Shown: one piece after another, positions 5,403 to 6,038 of the stretch
Layout of the letters: every line of letters starts with the position of its first letter
Position numbering within the stretch: position 1 is the first letter of the stretch
DNA from: an uncultured Collinsella sp.
GTDB taxonomy: Bacteria > Actinomycetota > Coriobacteriia > Coriobacteriales > Coriobacteriaceae
Direction of reading: 5' to 3'
Assembly (NCBI GenBank): GCA_934654765.1
Contig: CAKUGX010000110.1
Span: 1-6,038 of the forward strand
DNA: 6,038 nt
The notes under the pieces: model-generated
Seen by the model: the letters and a program-made list of their open reading frames with translations, nothing else
Told to the model about the DNA's origin: nothing
The model's database searches: none
Position numbers and translations under genes: made by a program

Positions 5403-6038
5403 ATGAGGAAAACTCACCCCGTCAACGCGCTCAAAAAGCTTGGCATAGGCCTCGCATTTGGAGCTGCAACCATCATGTCCATGCCGATATCTGCGCTCGC
5501 CTGCACGCAGATGTACATGGGCAAAGATCTAACGGCCGACGGCAACACGTACTACGGCCGTGCCGAGGACTTTGATACGCGTTACCTCAAACACTTCGGC
5601 ATCGAGCCCTCACATGGTCCCGGCTATATCTACGGCTCAGACGAGTCCAACTTCACATACACCTCGACCAAGACCACGTATCGTTATAGCTACGTGCGCG
5701 ATCATCCTTCGCAGTGGCACGGACGCTGGGATGCCTACTCCGAGGCCGGCATCAACGAAATGGGCGTATCCTGCTCTGCCACGCTAAGCACCAGTATGAA
5801 TGCAGATGTCGAAGCCGTGGACCCTCTGACGAAGGGCTTGGGTGAGTATAGCTACGCGGGCGTCATCTTGGGCGAAAGTGCCACGGCCCGCGAGGGCGTC
5901 AAGCTGATCGGCAGCCTGATCGATAAGCAGGGCGTCTGCTCCAACGACCAGATCATCATCGCCGACAACAACGAGACCTGGCTGTTCGCCGCGCTTTCCG
6001 GCCATCAGTGGATCGCCATGAGGCTCACTGACGATATC
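5403..6038 (+). CDS. Secreted C69-family (PepD-like) dipeptidase, N-terminal part
   Basis: This is the first 212 codons of a gene that continues beyond the window. It matches peptidase family C69 (PF03577), N-terminal-nucleophile hydrolases that usually act as dipeptidases. A signal peptide covers residues 1-33: a basic start (MRKTHPVNALKK), a hydrophobic stretch at about 13-29 and an A-L-A cleavage motif. Cleavage would expose Cys34, the expected nucleophile. The mature part begins CTQMYMGKDLTADGNTYYGR and continues with RAED (53-56), GINEMGVSCSAT (116-127), and IIADNNETWLFAALSG with WIAMRLTDD (185-211), the order and spacing of family members. The ATG at 5403 has a GGGAGGG ribosome site (5393-5399). 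The protein probably works outside the cell or in the wall, on peptides; a C-terminal anchor would lie past the window. Its long AT-rich leader suggests separate regulation from the kinase unit. Confidence 0.92.
   Translation, partial: MRKTHPVNALKKLGIGLAFGAATIMSMPISALACTQMYMGKDLTADGNTYYGRAEDFDTRYLKHFGIEPSHGPGYIYGSDESNFTYTSTKTTYRYSYVRDHPSQWHGRWDAYSEAGINEMGVSCSATLSTSMNADVEAVDPLTKGLGEYSYAGVILGESATAREGVKLIGSLIDKQGVCSNDQIIIADNNETWLFAALSGHQWIAMRLTDDI

Noticed and set aside
5493..5504. Lipoprotein lipobox at the secreted peptidase signal peptide
   Set aside because: The residues before Cys34 are Ala-Leu-Ala; a lipobox needs Leu or similar at -3 and a small residue at -2. The A-L-A pattern fits signal peptidase I, and the Cys is the expected C69 nucleophile.

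Overview
The window looks like chromosomal DNA from a GC-rich Gram-positive bacterium. The mix of genes (exonuclease VII, RNase D, a YugP-type membrane protease, a GGDGT lipid kinase and a secreted C69 dipeptidase) and the GGAGG-type ribosome binding sites would fit a gut Coriobacteriia member such as Collinsella. That assignment is an inference; no rRNA or other taxonomic marker is present.

Left part (1-199): no gene. It holds a 12-bp inverted repeat (14-55) and a large imperfect palindrome with 35-bp arms (70-179), just downstream of the leftward gene cluster.

Centre left (200-3978): four leftward genes, in transcription order rnd (RNase D), a zinc membrane protease of the YugP/PF04298 family, xseA and xseB. 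Gaps are 64, 115 (95 from the upstream ATG of xseA) and 42 bp, so they could be one operon. A strong GC hairpin without a T-tract lies between the protease gene and xseA. XseA and XseB are the two subunits of exonuclease VII, which degrades single-stranded DNA to oligonucleotides. RNase D trims RNA 3' ends.

Centre right (4077-5173): a rightward unit divergent from rnd. It contains a diacylglycerol/lipid-kinase-like protein with unusual motifs, followed at once by a 30-residue single-pass membrane microprotein whose ribosome binding site overlaps the kinase stop codon. A textbook intrinsic terminator ends the unit.

Right part (5174-6038): an AT-rich leader of about 230 bp with a possible promoter, an imperfect 20-bp direct repeat and a GNRA-capped hairpin close to the ribosome binding site. 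It leads into the first 212 codons of a secreted C69-family dipeptidase that runs off the window. Its predicted signal peptidase site falls directly before the catalytic cysteine.

Most of the window is ordinary housekeeping sequence. The least explained parts are the 70-179 palindrome, the kinase-coupled microprotein and the leader of the secreted peptidase. I found no clear evidence of a wholly new system.
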